DNA from: Garcia nutans
Lineage: Eukaryota; Streptophyta; Magnoliopsida; Malpighiales; Euphorbiaceae
Direction of reading: 5' to 3'
Assembly: GCA_947685225.1 (NCBI GenBank)
Contig: CANTUV010000012.1
Span: 1,612,001-1,676,000 of the forward strand
DNA: 64,000 nucleotides
Positions within the stretch are counted from its first letter, which is position 1, and each line of letters begins with the position of its first letter. The position numbers and the translations under genes are program-made. Below are positions 35,001-48,419 of this stretch, in pieces. Below the pieces are notes generated by a model, which worked only from the letters and a program-made list of their open reading frames with translations, was not told the origin of the DNA and did not search any database.

Positions 35001-36977
35001 GACGTCTTCTGGTTTAACTTCTTCTTTTTGCACATCCCGAATAGATACAAGATAGGCATCACAGCCTTTACGCAACAACCTTCTAGCTCCCAAAGCAGAA
35101 ATCATCTGACAAGGACCAATGGTCTTGGAACCATGGAATGTCACCGACTTACCTTCTTCATAATCAAATCGGACTATCTTAGCCCTACAGTCAACATTAG
35201 CTCCATGACAAGCTAACCAATCCATTCCCAATATCACATCAAATTCCAACACAGATAGGACAATCAAATTTGCAGCTAAATCCGCATCCTCAACTCTGAC
35301 CATACAATTACTATAAACATCCACCGTCTCTATCTCATCCCCCAGTGGTGTATGAACAAACAAAGGCTCAGCTAAAAGTTCATGTGATCTAGATAATCTA
35401 GATGCAAAGCTAGGTGATATGAATGAATGAGTAGCTCCAGGGTCAATAAGAACATGTGCATCAAATGAACATATAGAGAGTGTACCTTGCACCACATTAT
35501 TATCAGCCCGAGCTTACTGAGCATTAAGATTAAATACCCGAGCATAGTTCTGGTTCTGATTCTGGCCTTGGTTCTGATTCTGAGCATTGTTCTGACCTGC
35601 TGGCAAAGCGGGTACAACATTCTGCTGCTGATTATTCTGGTGATAACCCTGATTCTGCTGACCTTGGTAGCCTTGATAACCTCCATTCTGTCGTCTACCA
35701 TTCTGATTACCCCGGCCTCCATTATAACCTCGACCACCATTACCTCTGCCATTACCATTGCCGTTACCATTACCGTTGCCACGGTTGTTGTTACCCTGAT
35801 TCCCTGCTGGTCTCACATAATTCTGCTGCCCTCCTTGATTCTGACCACGCCGAGAATTAGGACAATCCTTCACCTGGTGATCCATCTGTCCATAACCTAA
35901 ACATGCTCCCATCTGTCTCCAGCAGTCTCCTGGATGACGGTTACCACAAAACCTACAAACAGGATGCCCCTGATTATGATTCTGCAATCGGTAAGTCTGT
36001 TGCTGACCATCTCTATTATTACCTCTCTGATCTCTGTTCTGTCCTTGGTAGCCATGCAAATCATTAGGTCTACTTCTCTTCCTACTAACATCAGTAGTAT
36101 CCTCAGTCCTGTCAGTCTTACCTCTGTTTTCCAACCCCAGAGCTGTGTTCCTAGCCAAATGCAACTCAGTGTAGTTATGGCTAGCAACAAAACCATAATA
36201 CTTATTATTCAGTCCCTCCACGAATCTGCGAGTCATCCGAGCCTCATCCTGAATCAAGTGTGTAGCATACTGCCGCAGATCCTGAAACTTCTCATAGTAC
36301 TCAGCTATGGATCTATCACCTTGCTTCAACCTCTCAAACTCTTGGCCTTTTTGCCACATAACATTCTCAGGTATGAAATTCTGCATGAACAAGTCCCTAA
36401 ACTCATCCCAGAAATGAACCCTATCTCTAATCTCATCATCGAACCACACCTGAGCTGACCTCTTTAACTGATGGTCTGCCAACTCTATAGATCTATCATC
36501 AGTACAGTTGAGAGCTAAACAAATCCGACGTACCTCATTGATGAAGTATACCGGATCCTCAGTAGCAGAGTTGGAGAATGTAGGTGGGTTCACTCTGATA
36601 AACTCGTTTAACCTCACATACTGGGGTTCAACAGTAGGTGGCTGATCATTGGCTTGCCCAGCATTCTGATTCATATTCTGCACCAACTGAGCAATTCCAT
36701 TAGCAAGAGTCTCCATAGATCTACCCATGGTCATCATAGTAGTCATAAATTGCTCCTGACCCTCTGCAGCAGCCGGTGCAGCCTCAGGTACAGGATTATT
36801 CCCAAGAGTAGGTGGCTGAGGATCAGGCACAACTCCTGCAGTATTAACATTCCCTGCTGCAACACTAGGAGGTCTCCCACGTCTACGTGGAGGCAGATTA
36901 GCACCCCCTGCAGTTCCAGAAGTTCCAGCACCAGAGGAACCTCCCCCTATCCAAATTCCAGTACTTCTTTGAGACAT
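32064..36977 (-). pseudogene. Gypsy 1 gag-pol (chromovirus polyprotein) pseudogene
   Basis: The start is MSQRSTGIW at 36977; the 29 codons upstream are leader. Gag has the capsid-like core (VWFDDEIRDRVHFWDEFRDL) and a knuckle with Cys to Tyr at residue 362 (CLGYGQMDHQVKDC). Protease has LIDPGATHSF (Asp near 512). RT reads FIVDILVYS where siblings have FIDD, so Val848 replaces a catalytic Asp. RNase H has FTNHKNLKY (Asn1057 for Asp). Integrase keeps HPGSTKMY, CLSCQQVK, MDFVVGL, SDRGPQF and GLSERTIQ. A chromodomain-like tail (VKVLWRNHSVEECTWE) ends it. Stops: TAA 35514-35516 at the gag-protease boundary and TAG 33000-33002 in integrase. Frame is otherwise unbroken. Confidence 0.93.
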
Positions 36978-37115
36978 AACTCCTGATATTAGTATAAACA
37001 TATCGGTTAACGCGGAAGCAAAAGAAACACAGAAAGAATTTTTCCTAATGATTTCCAGATACAACTAGACAAATTTTAAGTGTGACTGAATCTAACCCTG
37101 CTCTGATACCACTTT
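36978..37115 (-). other. Gypsy 1 leader with primer binding site
   Basis: The minus strand has TGGTATCAGAGC (plus 37100-37111), four bases inside the 5' LTR end, the initiator Met-tRNA primer site. A short leader then runs to the gag ATG at 36977. Confidence 0.9.
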
Positions 37116-39991
37116 TGTCACGACCCAACCCGGGGGCCATGACCGGCATGCAGCCAAACCGAAGTCCGACCACATAAGCCTATAAAAACATTCATAACAG
37201 TCTAAGTGCAAAACAGTTCAATACTTATATAATCCTCAATGCTAGTTCAAATGCAGTCCATCAATATAATCAAATCACAATAAAATCATTCGGGAAATCT
37301 AATGCAGACAAGTTCTACTTATTACACAAAAAAGGGATTCGGAATCAATCCGCCCAAAAGTTCAATATCCAGAAATCTCTAAGCAGAAGGACCAAAAACA
37401 CAAACGAAAACCTGATCGACTTCGCCAAGAAGAGAAAGAAGATAGACGAAGGCAATCACTGTAAACCTGCAAGACAATCTGTAAGGGTGTGAGCGCTTTA
37501 TAGACGCCCAGTAAGTCTATGAGAGGCAGAGAAACATCTAACAGTTATATAAGCAGTACATATAATACAATCACAAATTAAGCAAACAAGATGGTGTGTC
37601 GGGGTCACCAATCAGTAAACAGTACAATAATCATATCAGTCACATCCGCCCTTATAACTTCTCAGTACAGTACAGTAATCAGTAATTAGGCATGTAGCCT
37701 CAGTAAACAGTATAGGCATTAAGCCTCAGTAGCAGTATAGGCATTAAGCCTCAGTAACAGTATAGGCATTAAGCCTCAGTAACCTCCTTCCCCTTCATGA
37801 CACACCATCACACAGCACAAGTAATATCACATTCAATATTATCACATAAATACAATCACATGCAAGTTTCTCTGTCTCCTAAAGCATGCGAGGCTGGGTT
37901 CGAAAGAATAGTATAGTGAATATATAGAAAGGATAATATATATAAAAAGGGTTTATATATGTATATAAGTTGTTAGCAAGTAGCACAACACAAATAATCA
38001 CAACACAAATAATCACATACACCCATAGAACTTACCTGGTCTAACAGTCAGCTAAGCAATCCGCCACCCTAAGTCTGAGGTGCTGCTGGACCACCGCCTA
38101 ACCATTAACCATCAATTAACAACCACCCTTACAAATGTATGCAAGTGCAAATGGGAATGCATGACGTGAATGCACACAATTCAATAATTTCCACAACAAG
38201 GTTAAACCTTTTTGTCAACCAAACATAACTTAACCATCATAATACCACACCTTTAAACTTGCTTTCCAGAATATAAAACATCATTAAAAAGTCCTTACAA
38301 TTTAAATTCATCAAATACCTTACTTAAATAATCAAAATACACAAGATACAATTTTACCGATAAACCTGAATAACGAGTGTCAAATTATAAAATTCAAAAC
38401 AATTAACCTGTAAATGAAAAATTTATAATTTTCAACCAGAAGCTAATTTGATATCTGAAAAGCATCCTACCAAAATTTCATAATTTTTCGAGACTTAGAA
38501 GTCTCTCAACCAATTTTTATTCAAAACAGTATACAACTCACAAGGTATACTGACAGCAGTAGAAAGATCAAATTATTTCAACAATATCACAAACAGAAAC
38601 ATAACCCAACATATTTTTCTTGTAAACTAGACTTCCAGAGCTTCAACATATATGAAAATCAAATCAAAAACATTTTACACATTTTAATATGAATTTCAAA
38701 AGTTACAGTTGATGCAATTTCATCAACAGCACAGTTTGTCAGACAATAGTAGCATCTTGAATTTTCCAGAAATATACGATGCTCCAAAATCCCAACAATT
38801 ATTTTTCTCATAAACTAGACTCAATTTCGAGCCACATATCCAAATTTCAGATTTTTATCACGTTCCAATATTTAATTAAAAATCGAGCAACATGCTGTAT
38901 TGATATCACACTTCAGCAGAGAATTAATTCATCCAAAAATTCAAAGAAAACAATTTATTCGCAAACCCTAATGCCCAAATCAATTCAATCAAACCCCAAT
39001 TCAATATATTCATCAAGTTCCAGAACCCACACACTAACCCAATCAATATAATTCAACACCAAAATCCATCAAAACAATAAAAAACTCAAAACCTAACCTA
39101 TTTTGTAAAAATCATTTTAATTAAATAATAATTCGTATTTAGCAAATTTAATTAAGAAAAATATCAAACCAATATGATATTAATATGAACTAATTAAATG
39201 GAAGTCGAAATAATGCAAAAGGAATCAAGAAAAACCTTAAAAACACTCAAAAACTCGAAAAATCGAGCTGCTGGAACACTGGCCAAACGACAGGGGCGAG
39301 CCAGCCCGCAGCGCGCCAAACGACGGACCACAGCACGCCGAACGACAGGAGCGCCGCACGCCGAACGACGCCAGTCCCTCGCCAAACGACACCGGCTACG
39401 CGCGCGCACAGGGACAAAACGACGGCCGCACTGTTTCTGCCTAAAAACCCTAATTTTCTTCCCTTTTTTCAAAATACCCGAAAATAAAAGACCCAAAAAC
39501 CTACCCCATCAGATTTTAGGTCTAGTTATAGGAAAATAATTTTCCAAAATTATATTTTTGCCCCAAAACTATTTATTTTAATTAAAAACACCCCAAAACT
39601 CTTTAAAAATTTAAAAAAACACCCAACTAACTTATAAAAATTTACAACTAACCCCAAATTTAATTTATTTTAATTAAAAATTAATAAATTTCCGAAAAAT
39701 TTCCGAAACACAAACCCTAGCAAAAATATACTTAAAATAACCGTAATGACATCACGGTCACCAAAATGACATCAAAAACAGCAAAACGAAACCCGAAAAT
39801 TTTCCAACCGCCAAAATGACCAAAATACCCCCCGAAGCCAAAAACACAATATTATACTCAAGAAGACCGTCACGTCGCCCCGAGTATCAAAAAGACATTC
39901 AAAGGGCACAAAATGACTATTTTGCCCCTAAGATGCAAAATTACCATTTTGCCCCCAGACTTAAAATCATACAAAAACCAAGGGTTTTACA
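37116..39991 (-). repeat. 5' LTR of gypsy element 1
   Basis: It is collinear with the left LTR, with scattered substitutions and a few indels. One indel is a (TAATTTATT)-type repeat near 39660, shorter here. The promoter TATA has changed to TATAACTA (39523-39530). The sense small ORF here is 100 codons (39194-39496). The LTR ends GGGTTTTACA at 39991. Confidence 0.92.
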
Positions 39992-40999
39992 TATTACAAC
40001 TCTTTTATAAATTTTCTTGTCATTTTATTTACCTATTAGGAAAAAAAATATATTAGTTTATTCCAATGATAGATTGTAATATTAATTAGATATTATCATT
40101 AATAATTAAAATATACTAAAATTATTAAAAATAAAAAAATATTAAAAAAAGACAAGTGATACTACCTTTATGACTGGATTTGTAGAAAAATAATACACAT
40201 AGAAAATAAAAAAAAATAGAAATTATGAAGAAAGGATAAAAAAAAAACCATGCTATAAAAAAAGACATTTATAGAAAAAAAATCTTATTGATATAAAAGG
40301 TCTTCTTAAAATCACAACCCTCAAAACTATATTTTATAAATTTTGTGTTTAGTGTAAAAATACTTTTTTGTGTCATTAGGAAAACTTAGTGATATTACTA
40401 AATGTATTTTATTTTTTTCTTTTAAAAAAGCTAAAATAAAAAAATAAAATTATTCTGGATACAACCTTAAAAATAAAAAGGTCATAGCTATACCAGTATG
40501 CCACATGCTTAATTATCTAACTTTTTTTTTTGGATTTTTTTATAAAATTATTAGGAAAAATTAAAAAAATTAAGGTCTATCATATTTTTTAAAAAAATTA
40601 AATTTATTAGAATTTATAATTAATTTATAAATTTATTAAATTTATATAATTTATTATAAATTTTTTTTTACCAAAGGCGCAATTTTTTTTTAAAAAAAAA
40701 TCATCTTATCTATCATCAACTTAAATTACTTTTTTAATTATATTTTAATTTTAAAGTTATATTAATTTGATATATGAAATTTGATTTCTGTTATAGATAT
40801 ATTCAATCTCGCTTACTCATTTAAATTTACTAACATGCTACAATGATGTGATTTTAAATTATATAAATAAATTGGTGATATAAAAAAAATAAAAAAAAAC
40901 TACCATATTTATCTCTAACTTATACCATCTTTTCAATTCTATCTTAATTTTATTTTTTAATTTTTAATTTTAAAAATATTTATTAAATCATAAAAAATA
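39992..40999. repeat. 1.04-kb tandem duplication: rest of copy 2
   Basis: This resumes the text of copy 1 (27684 onward: ACAA.TCTTTTATAAATTTTC) directly after gypsy element 1 and ends near ATCATAAAAAATAT at about 40999. Divergence between copies is low and mostly in A or T runs. No gene. Confidence 0.82.
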
Positions 41000-42699
41000 T
41001 CATATAATTTATTTTTCTCTTTAAATTTTTATTATAATTTAATTTTCTCTTTAAATTTTCAGCCAAGAGATGAACTTAGTAATTAAAATATTTAAATATG
41101 TCTAATTATATACATAATTCAAATTAATTAATAGTTTTTTAGTATAATCAGATTCAATTAATTCTATGACATAATTAAAAATATTATTTTATATTTAGGT
41201 TAATAAAAATTTAATTTTTTTAATTTCTTTTTAAAAATTTATATTTTTAATAATATAAAATTTTTTTAATATCTTTTTCTATTAATGAAAACAATAAAAA
41301 TTATATATAAAATAAAAAAATATTATTTACTTTTTAAAAATAACTAAAACTAAAGTTTTGCATATAGTGTAAAAATATATTTAATATTTAAAATAAAAAA
41401 TATAAATTTTTATTTATTTTATAAAAATCAATTGAAAAAAAATATAATAATTTTTTTTAATTTTTTTATCATCAAATTATTTATATTATTTAAAGTTAAA
41501 TTATCATAATATATCCTCAAACTCAATATAAATAAATAAGATTAAATAAATTGATAATATAAAATAAAGTTTATATATTAATTTAATAAAATTTTAAAAT
41601 TAAGATAAAATTGAAAAAATATCTATCATTTTTCCTCTTTGTTATGCATGCCACATGCCCACATGTCCACATCTATCATTTTTCCTCTTTGTTATACATT
41701 AAAGTAATAAATATATTAAAGAAAAATAAATTAGGGATCACTTTAATTCTATGTGGGGGAAGAATCTAATAATTTCTCCTAAATTTTTAACGACAAGTGC
41801 AATTATCACTTTTATTTTTAATTTGACAGCCTGCATTGATCCTACAACTTTTATGACGGTGACTTTACCTTCATTTGCCAACAACTTTTATGATGGTGAC
41901 TTTACCTTCATCTGCCAATATGGAAAACACTTTACCTTGACTAATTAATTATTTCTTTCTCTTGTTCTCTTTTTTTTTTTTTACGTTTTCGGTTCAACTT
42001 TATTGCCATCTACTTTCAAAAAAAAAAAAAACTTTATTGCCATCCAGGAGCTAAGTAAGAAATTGAATTGATGAAAAAAAAAATAAAAAATATTATATAT
42101 ATTAAAAATAATATAAATAATAATTTTTTTAAATTAATATATAAAAATTTTTTTATAGATAAAGAAAAAAAAAATTATAGTTACTTTTTATATGATAAAA
42201 TATTAAAAATATAAATAAAAAAATTAAAATAAAAAAATTAAAATATATTAAAAAATAAAATTTTTAATTTTATATTAATTTTTAATGGCTTTAAAGGGGA
42301 TAATTAAAGATTTTGAAGGAAATAAATACAAATTTTAAAAATTTTAATAAAAAAAATATATATATATATATAATTTTAAAAAAAATTAAAGAGAGTTACT
42401 CCTCTTTTTTAAAGAGTGGCTTTGTCACTGTTGCCATCAAATTTTTTTTTAATTTTTTTATAATTATAGTCATCAAATTTTAATTTATGTGAATAAAGTC
42501 ACTTTAATTTTGGTAGATAAAATTTTTGTTTGAAAATCTTTTTAAATAGTTGAACATAATGAGCTTAAGACGTGTTTCACATATTATGTCAGCGTGTTAT
42601 AACTCATTATAATAATTTATATTTAAAATGTCATCAATCAATCAATTTAATTTTAAATTTTTTGAATTTTCCATAATCATTTAAAAAAATCATCTAAAT
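41000..42699. other. AT-rich spacer with small local duplications
   Basis: No gene is recognised. 41621-41670 and 41671-41699 repeat ATCTATCATTTTTCCTCTTT with a 50-bp period. 41844-41880 and 41881-41917 are a 37-bp tandem pair around GGTGACTTTACCTTCAT. The stretch 41844-42015 (GTGACTTTACCTTCAT, then CTTTACCTTGACTAATTA, then TTTATTGCC) is a diverged relative of the 0.88-kb repeat unit at 4533-18718. The 65-codon ORF at 41751-41948 is a by-product of this. Confidence 0.6.
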
Positions 42700-44971
42700 G
42701 ACTTCGCCAAGAAGAGAAAGAAGATAGACGAAGGCAATCACTGTAAACCTGCAAGACAATCTGTAAGGGTGTGAGCGCTTTATAGACGCCCAGTAAGTCT
42801 ATGAGAGGCAGAGAAACATCTAACAGTTATATAAGCAGTACATATAATACAATCACAAATTAAGCAAACAAGATGGTGTGTCGGGGTCACCAATCAGTAA
42901 ACAGTACAGTAATCATATCAGTCACATCCGCCCTTATAACTTCTCAGTACAGTACAGTAATCAGTAATTAGGCATGTAGCCTCAGTAAACAGTATAGGCA
43001 TTAAGCCTCAGTAGCAGTATAGGCATTAAGCCTCAGTAACAGTATAGGCATTAAGCCTCAGTAACCTCCTTCCCCTTCATGACACACCATCACACAGCAC
43101 AAGTAATATCACATTCAATATTATCACATAAATACAATCACATGCAAGTTTCTCTGTCTCCTAAAGCATGCGAGGCTGGGTTCGAAAGAATAGTCTAGTG
43201 AATATATAGAAAGGATAATATATTATAAGAAGGGTTTATATATGTATATAAGTTGTTAGCAAGTAGCACAACACAAATAATCACAACACAAATAATCACA
43301 TACACCCATAGAACTTACCTGATATGCAGACTTATTGAGATAAGCAAACTCCTCGATCCTATTGATCCCGAGGACCGACCTGATTATCACCTAAGTATAC
43401 GATTCAACAATATCATTCATCAGAATCCGTCTCACTCACATGAAGTGTAATGTATGCCATGTATGCCATGAATAATAGTCAATCGAGTATTATTCAATAA
43501 AATGACCATTTTACCCCTAATGCATTTTCCTAACCAATTGACCATTTAATCAACCATCATACAAACTCATGATTTAATTTAAAATTGCAGACCATACTCA
43601 TGCAAAAATATTCACCCCTAAGTCTTACGTAAACGTAGCAAAGTGTTTCCAAAAGCGAAATTTAGTTTTTTTTTTTCACAATATCGATGTATTTAGTGAA
43701 ATTAGGGTAATTTTGGAAATTTCATATAAATTAATCCTGCTGTTTAAAAATTTTGGAAAAATTCCAGAAGGTCCCTCACCCTTCCAGAGACCCCCGTACA
43801 AAATTTCAGGTCCATACAAAATGATTTAGTCCCCCAAAATCGATTTGCGATATACTGCCCGATCCATAACTACTAAAATAGACAGTAGGATACATATGCA
43901 TAAATACATACACAACATTATATAAAAATTCCCCAAATATTTTTAACATTAAATTTACTTCATAAAATACAACATACCCAAATTTTGTAAATATCCAGTA
44001 CGTAAAAGACCCTCAAACAATTAACCCAACATGGACTGACCAGTAGATCCATTCTGGTAGTAACCAGGTCTATGATTTATTTACTCAAAAAATATTATGA
44101 TTCTGGATCTACAAAAATTACCATATGTAAATAACATCTGAATACAGAACATACTAAAATTTCAGACTTATACCCATCACCTACGATTTATAAAAATTCA
44201 TCAAAGTTTCTGGAATTTTCAGTAAATCCAGACAGCAAATTATACCAAATTCAAAATTTAATTAAAAATAAAATACGAATCCTAAAAATATAAAATAAAT
44301 ATACAGGCATCCCTTAGAAACCCTAGAAAAAGATACAATAAATTTTAGGCGTGATCTATTACTGTAAGTATGTTAATTAAATCAAAAACCGTTAGATCTA
44401 TCAAAATCACTTACAGATTTTTCCCACTTTGAAAATTAATTAAAAATAGAAAATAAATTTAAATCCGATGCAAAATATGTTTTATCAGACCTAAAAACAC
44501 CCTAGAATGTGATTGTGGAAAAAGATCGAATTAGAATTGAAGAGAAATAAATGAAAAACCTCAAAAATGAAATAAATGTTGAAAACTGAATCTGGAGCCA
44601 GGCAAAACGGCAGGCCGAGAACCAGTGGCCACACGCCGAACGACGCACGTAGCTCGCCAAACGACAGGAGGCTTCGCTCGCGTGGCTCGCCGAACGACCG
44701 ATGCTCACTCGCCGAACGACAATGACTTCCTTGGGCGGCTGGATCAAAACGACGGTGCTACGAATTCTGCTCTAAAACTCTCTTAAATTGAATACCCGAT
44801 TTTGTGAGTGTCTAAAACCCTAAACCTAGCTGATTAGGGTCTATTTATATCATAAACACTTCCTAAAATTGTGTTTTAACCCCACTTTAATTTATTTTAT
44901 TTAAATTAACCTCAAATATCAATTTAACCATTAAAAATCACCCCCTCAAACTTAAAACTCACAATTAAATC
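42700..44971 (-). repeat. Gypsy 3 left (3') LTR, first part, outer end truncated
   Basis: It begins abruptly at GACTTCGCCAAGAAG, matching right-LTR position 60368, so the terminal TGTCACGACCC block is lost. The rest follows the right LTR closely: minisatellite at about 42975, then the GATATGCAGACTTATTG middle. It stops at 44971 in the target duplication aaatc of element 2. A sense small ORF lies at 44502-44747, next to TATAAATA (minus, plus 44842-44849). Confidence 0.9.
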
Positions 44972-47877
44972 TGTCACGACCCAACTAGAGACCGTGACCG
45001 GCGTACAGTTACACTTACGTGTAACTATACAAGCCTAAGATAACAATAGCTAGATCATGCCTTAAAGGAAAATAGCGTAAGTTATGCTCATAAATTCAAC
45101 TATTAGTCTAAAACAATATATAAAGTGTTCTAATTATTCAATACCAAAACAATACCGTCTAACAGAAAATGGTCAAATGTTTAAATCTCATTATTACAAA
45201 GAAACGGGTTCAGACTCAGTCTGCCCTTAGGTTATCCAGAAATCTATAAAGGAAGAAACATCTCCACAACCTACTAGCTTTAGAATTCCAAAGAACGAAA
45301 GAATGAAATAGACAACTGATGCTACCAGTAGACCTCAACCTGCAAAATCAGTCTATAGGGGTGTGAGCGTTATATATAGGCGCTCAGTAAGTTCATGTGA
45401 GGCAGAGAAACACAACTATATAAGCAGTTTATAAATATCAAGTAACTCAAATACAATTAATTCAATCAAGGTAGTATGTCGGGGTCTACCAATATCAATA
45501 ATTCTTCCTCCCTTATTCCTCCTCAATAATAGTTACAGTATCAGTAATAATAGTTACAGTATCAGTAATAATTAACAATAACAATCCACCCTTATAACAA
45601 CCTCAGTATCAATATCAGTACAGTGGAGGTTTTTAACCTCATAATCAAATGTAATAACAGTAACAGTATTTCCACAATTGATCCTCCGTCCCCGTATGAC
45701 ATACCACCACACAACACAAGAAAAGTTTCATCAACATAATATTCACAACATTAGCATTCACAAGCACGTTTCTCTGTCTCCTAAACATTTATATAAAGGC
45801 TCGGGTATTGAAGGAATATAATACCAAAGCGAAAGAATAGTTATATAAGAAGGCTTAATATATATAGATACATTTGTTAGTCAAACATCAGCACATCACA
45901 AACAAACAAATCACACCCATGAACTTACCAGATATGCAGACTTATTGAGATAAGCAAACTCCTCGATCCTATTGATCCCGAGGACCGACCTGATTATCAC
46001 CTAAGTATACGATTCAAAAATATCATTCATCAGAATCCGTCTCACTCACATGAAGTGTAAGGTATGCCATGTATGCCATGAATAACAGTCAATCGAGTAT
46101 TATTCAATAAAATGACCATTTTACCCCTAATGCATTTCCCTAACCAATTGACCATTTAATCAACCATCATACAAACTCATGATTTAATTTAAAATTTCAG
46201 ACCATACTCATGCAAAAACATTCACCCCTAAGTCTTATGTAAACGTAGCAAAGTGTTTCCAAAAGCGAAAATTAGTTTTTTCCACAATATCGATGTATTT
46301 AGTGAAATAAGGTTAATTTTGGAAATTTCATATAAATTAATCCTGCTGTTTAAAAATTTTGGAAAAATTCCAGAAGGTCCCTCACCCTTCCAGAGATCCC
46401 CGTACAAAATTTCAGGTCCATACAAAATGATTTAGTCCCCCAAAATCGATTTGCGATATACTGCCCGATCCATAACTACTAAAATGGGCAGTAAGATACA
46501 TATGCATAAATACATACACAACATTATATAAAAATTCCCCAAATATTTTTAACATTAAATTTACTTCATAAAATACAACATACTCAAATTTTATAAATAT
46601 CCAGTACGTAAAAAGCCCTCAAACAATTAACCCAACATGGACTGACCAGTAGATCCATTCTGGTAGTGACCAGGTCTATGATTTATTTACTCAACAAATA
46701 TTATGATTCTGGATCTACAAAAATTACCATAAGTAAATAACATCTGAATACAGAACATACTAAAATTTCAGACTTATACCCATCACCTACGATTTATAAA
46801 AATTCATCAAAGTTTCTGAAATTTTCAGTAATTCCAGACAGCAAATTATACCAATTCAAAATTTAATTAAAAATAAAATACAAATCCTAAAAATATAAAA
46901 TAAATATACAGGCATCCCTTAGAAACCCTAGAAAAAGATACAATAAATTTTAGGCGTGATCTATTACTGTAAATATGTTAATTAAATCAAAAACCGTTAG
47001 ATCAATCAAAATCACTTACAGATTTTTCCCACTTTGAAAATTAATTAAAAATAGAAAATAAATTTAAATCCGATGCAAAATATGTTTTATCAGACCTAAA
47101 AACACCCTAGAATGTGATTGTGGAAAAAAATCGAATTAGAATTGAAGAGAAATAAATGAAAAACCTCAAAAATGAAAGAAACGCTGAAAACTGAATCTGG
47201 AGCCAGGCAAAACGGCAGGCCGAGAACCAGTGGCCACACGCCGAACGACGCACGCAGCACGCCAAACGACAAGAGGCTTCGCTCGCGTGGCTCGCCGAAC
47301 GACCGACGCTCACTCGCCGAACGACAACGACTCCCTCGGGCGGCTGGATCAAAACGACAGTGCTGCGATTTCTGTTCTAAAACTCTCTTAAATTGAATAC
47401 CCGATTTTGTGAGTGTCTCAAACTCTAAACCTAGCTGATTAGGGTCTATTTATATCATAAACACTTCCTAAAATTGTGTTTTAACCCCACTTCAATTTAT
47501 TTTATTTAAATTAACCTCAAATATTAATTTAACCATTAAAAAATCACCCCCCTCAAACTTAAAACTCACAATTAAATCCCTCTTTACTAATTTTAACACA
47601 AAATGGATTTCAGTATTTATTTAAAAAAATATATAAAATATTTTTATTCCATTTAAGCACCGTAATTATTTTAAATGACCAAAATGCCCCCGAACACAAA
47701 AATACAATATTATACTCAGAACGACCGTCACATCGTCCCGAGTATCAAACAGAGCACCAAATCACCCAAATACGTTCAAACAAAATATAAGGGTGCAAAA
47801 TGACCATTTTGCCCCTCAAGCGCAAAATTACCATTTTGCCCCCGAATTCAAATATTATAAAACCGAGGGGTTTTACA
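44972..47877 (-). repeat. 3' LTR of gypsy element 2
   Basis: It runs from TGTCACGACCCAACTAGAG to GAGGGGTTTTACA, 2906 bp. It contains a 21-bp direct pair (45525-45545 and 45546-45566), the GATATGCAGACTTATTG middle shared with element 3, a CGAACGAC island (about 47230-47330) with an 81-codon sense ORF (47107-47352), and TATAAATA on the minus strand (47447-47454). A natural short inverted repeat, TTAAATTAA then TTAATTTAA nine bases apart, lies near 47515 and is the centre of the palindrome at 53910. Confidence 0.92.
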
Positions 47878-48419
47878 ATCTTACCCCCTTAATAAAATTT
47901 CGTCCTCGAAATTTCAAAACAAAATAACCACAAGACAACCCTTATCACTTCGGTTTTACACAAAACTGGAAAGCATCGACTACCTGATACATGTTGTTAT
48001 GGTTGGCCAGACCATAACCACACAATACCAAGCACTAATGGTTATTCCAGCTTTGCTCCTGTTAAGTTCATTATGACATTAAGACACAATTTCCAAAACC
48101 AAATAAAATATCACGACCAATAACAATATTAATATTATGTAAACAATATACATAACTCGATCAACCTGCCATTCAACTCGTCATTACGCAACTCAATCAA
48201 TGTCAAATCAATCGATATCAGTCAGATAACTCAATCAATAGCAATATCAACAGTCCAAAGTCCAAAATGCAAAAATGCATCAATAGTCAAAAATACAAGA
48301 ATGCCATGCACAACTATGATGTTATGACAATGCTTATGTATGTTAATGTTTATGTATACTATGCATTCTATCACTCCAAATATACCTTCTACCCCCCTTA
48401 AGAATTTCGCCCACGAAAT
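47878..48419 (-). other. Gypsy 2 3' noncoding region with two polypurine-hairpin modules
   Basis: Near the LTR: CCCCCTT (47884-47890) with hairpin AAATTTCG-TCCT-CGAAATTT (47895-47914). At the pol stop: CCCCCCTT (48392-48399) with hairpin GAATTTCG-CCCA-CGAAATTT (48402-48421). The arrangement matches elements 1 and 3 but the stem sequences differ. No gene lies between. Confidence 0.78.

Larger units (their letters stand above)
28724..39991 (-). mobile_element. Ty3/gypsy element 1, Tekay/Del-like chromovirus
   Basis: It has LTRs of 2869 bp (28724-31592) and 2876 bp (37116-39991), a Met-tRNA primer site at 37100-37111 and a polypurine tract at 31599-31605. It encodes one gag-pol frame of 1637 codons. 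Flanks are catta (28719-28723) and tatta (39992-39996), a 5-bp target duplication with one change. RT, integrase and a C-terminal chromodomain plus long LTRs place it with Tekay/Del chromoviruses. It lies within copy 2 of a tandem duplication. Two nonsense codons and catalytic changes make it inactive. Confidence 0.93.
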
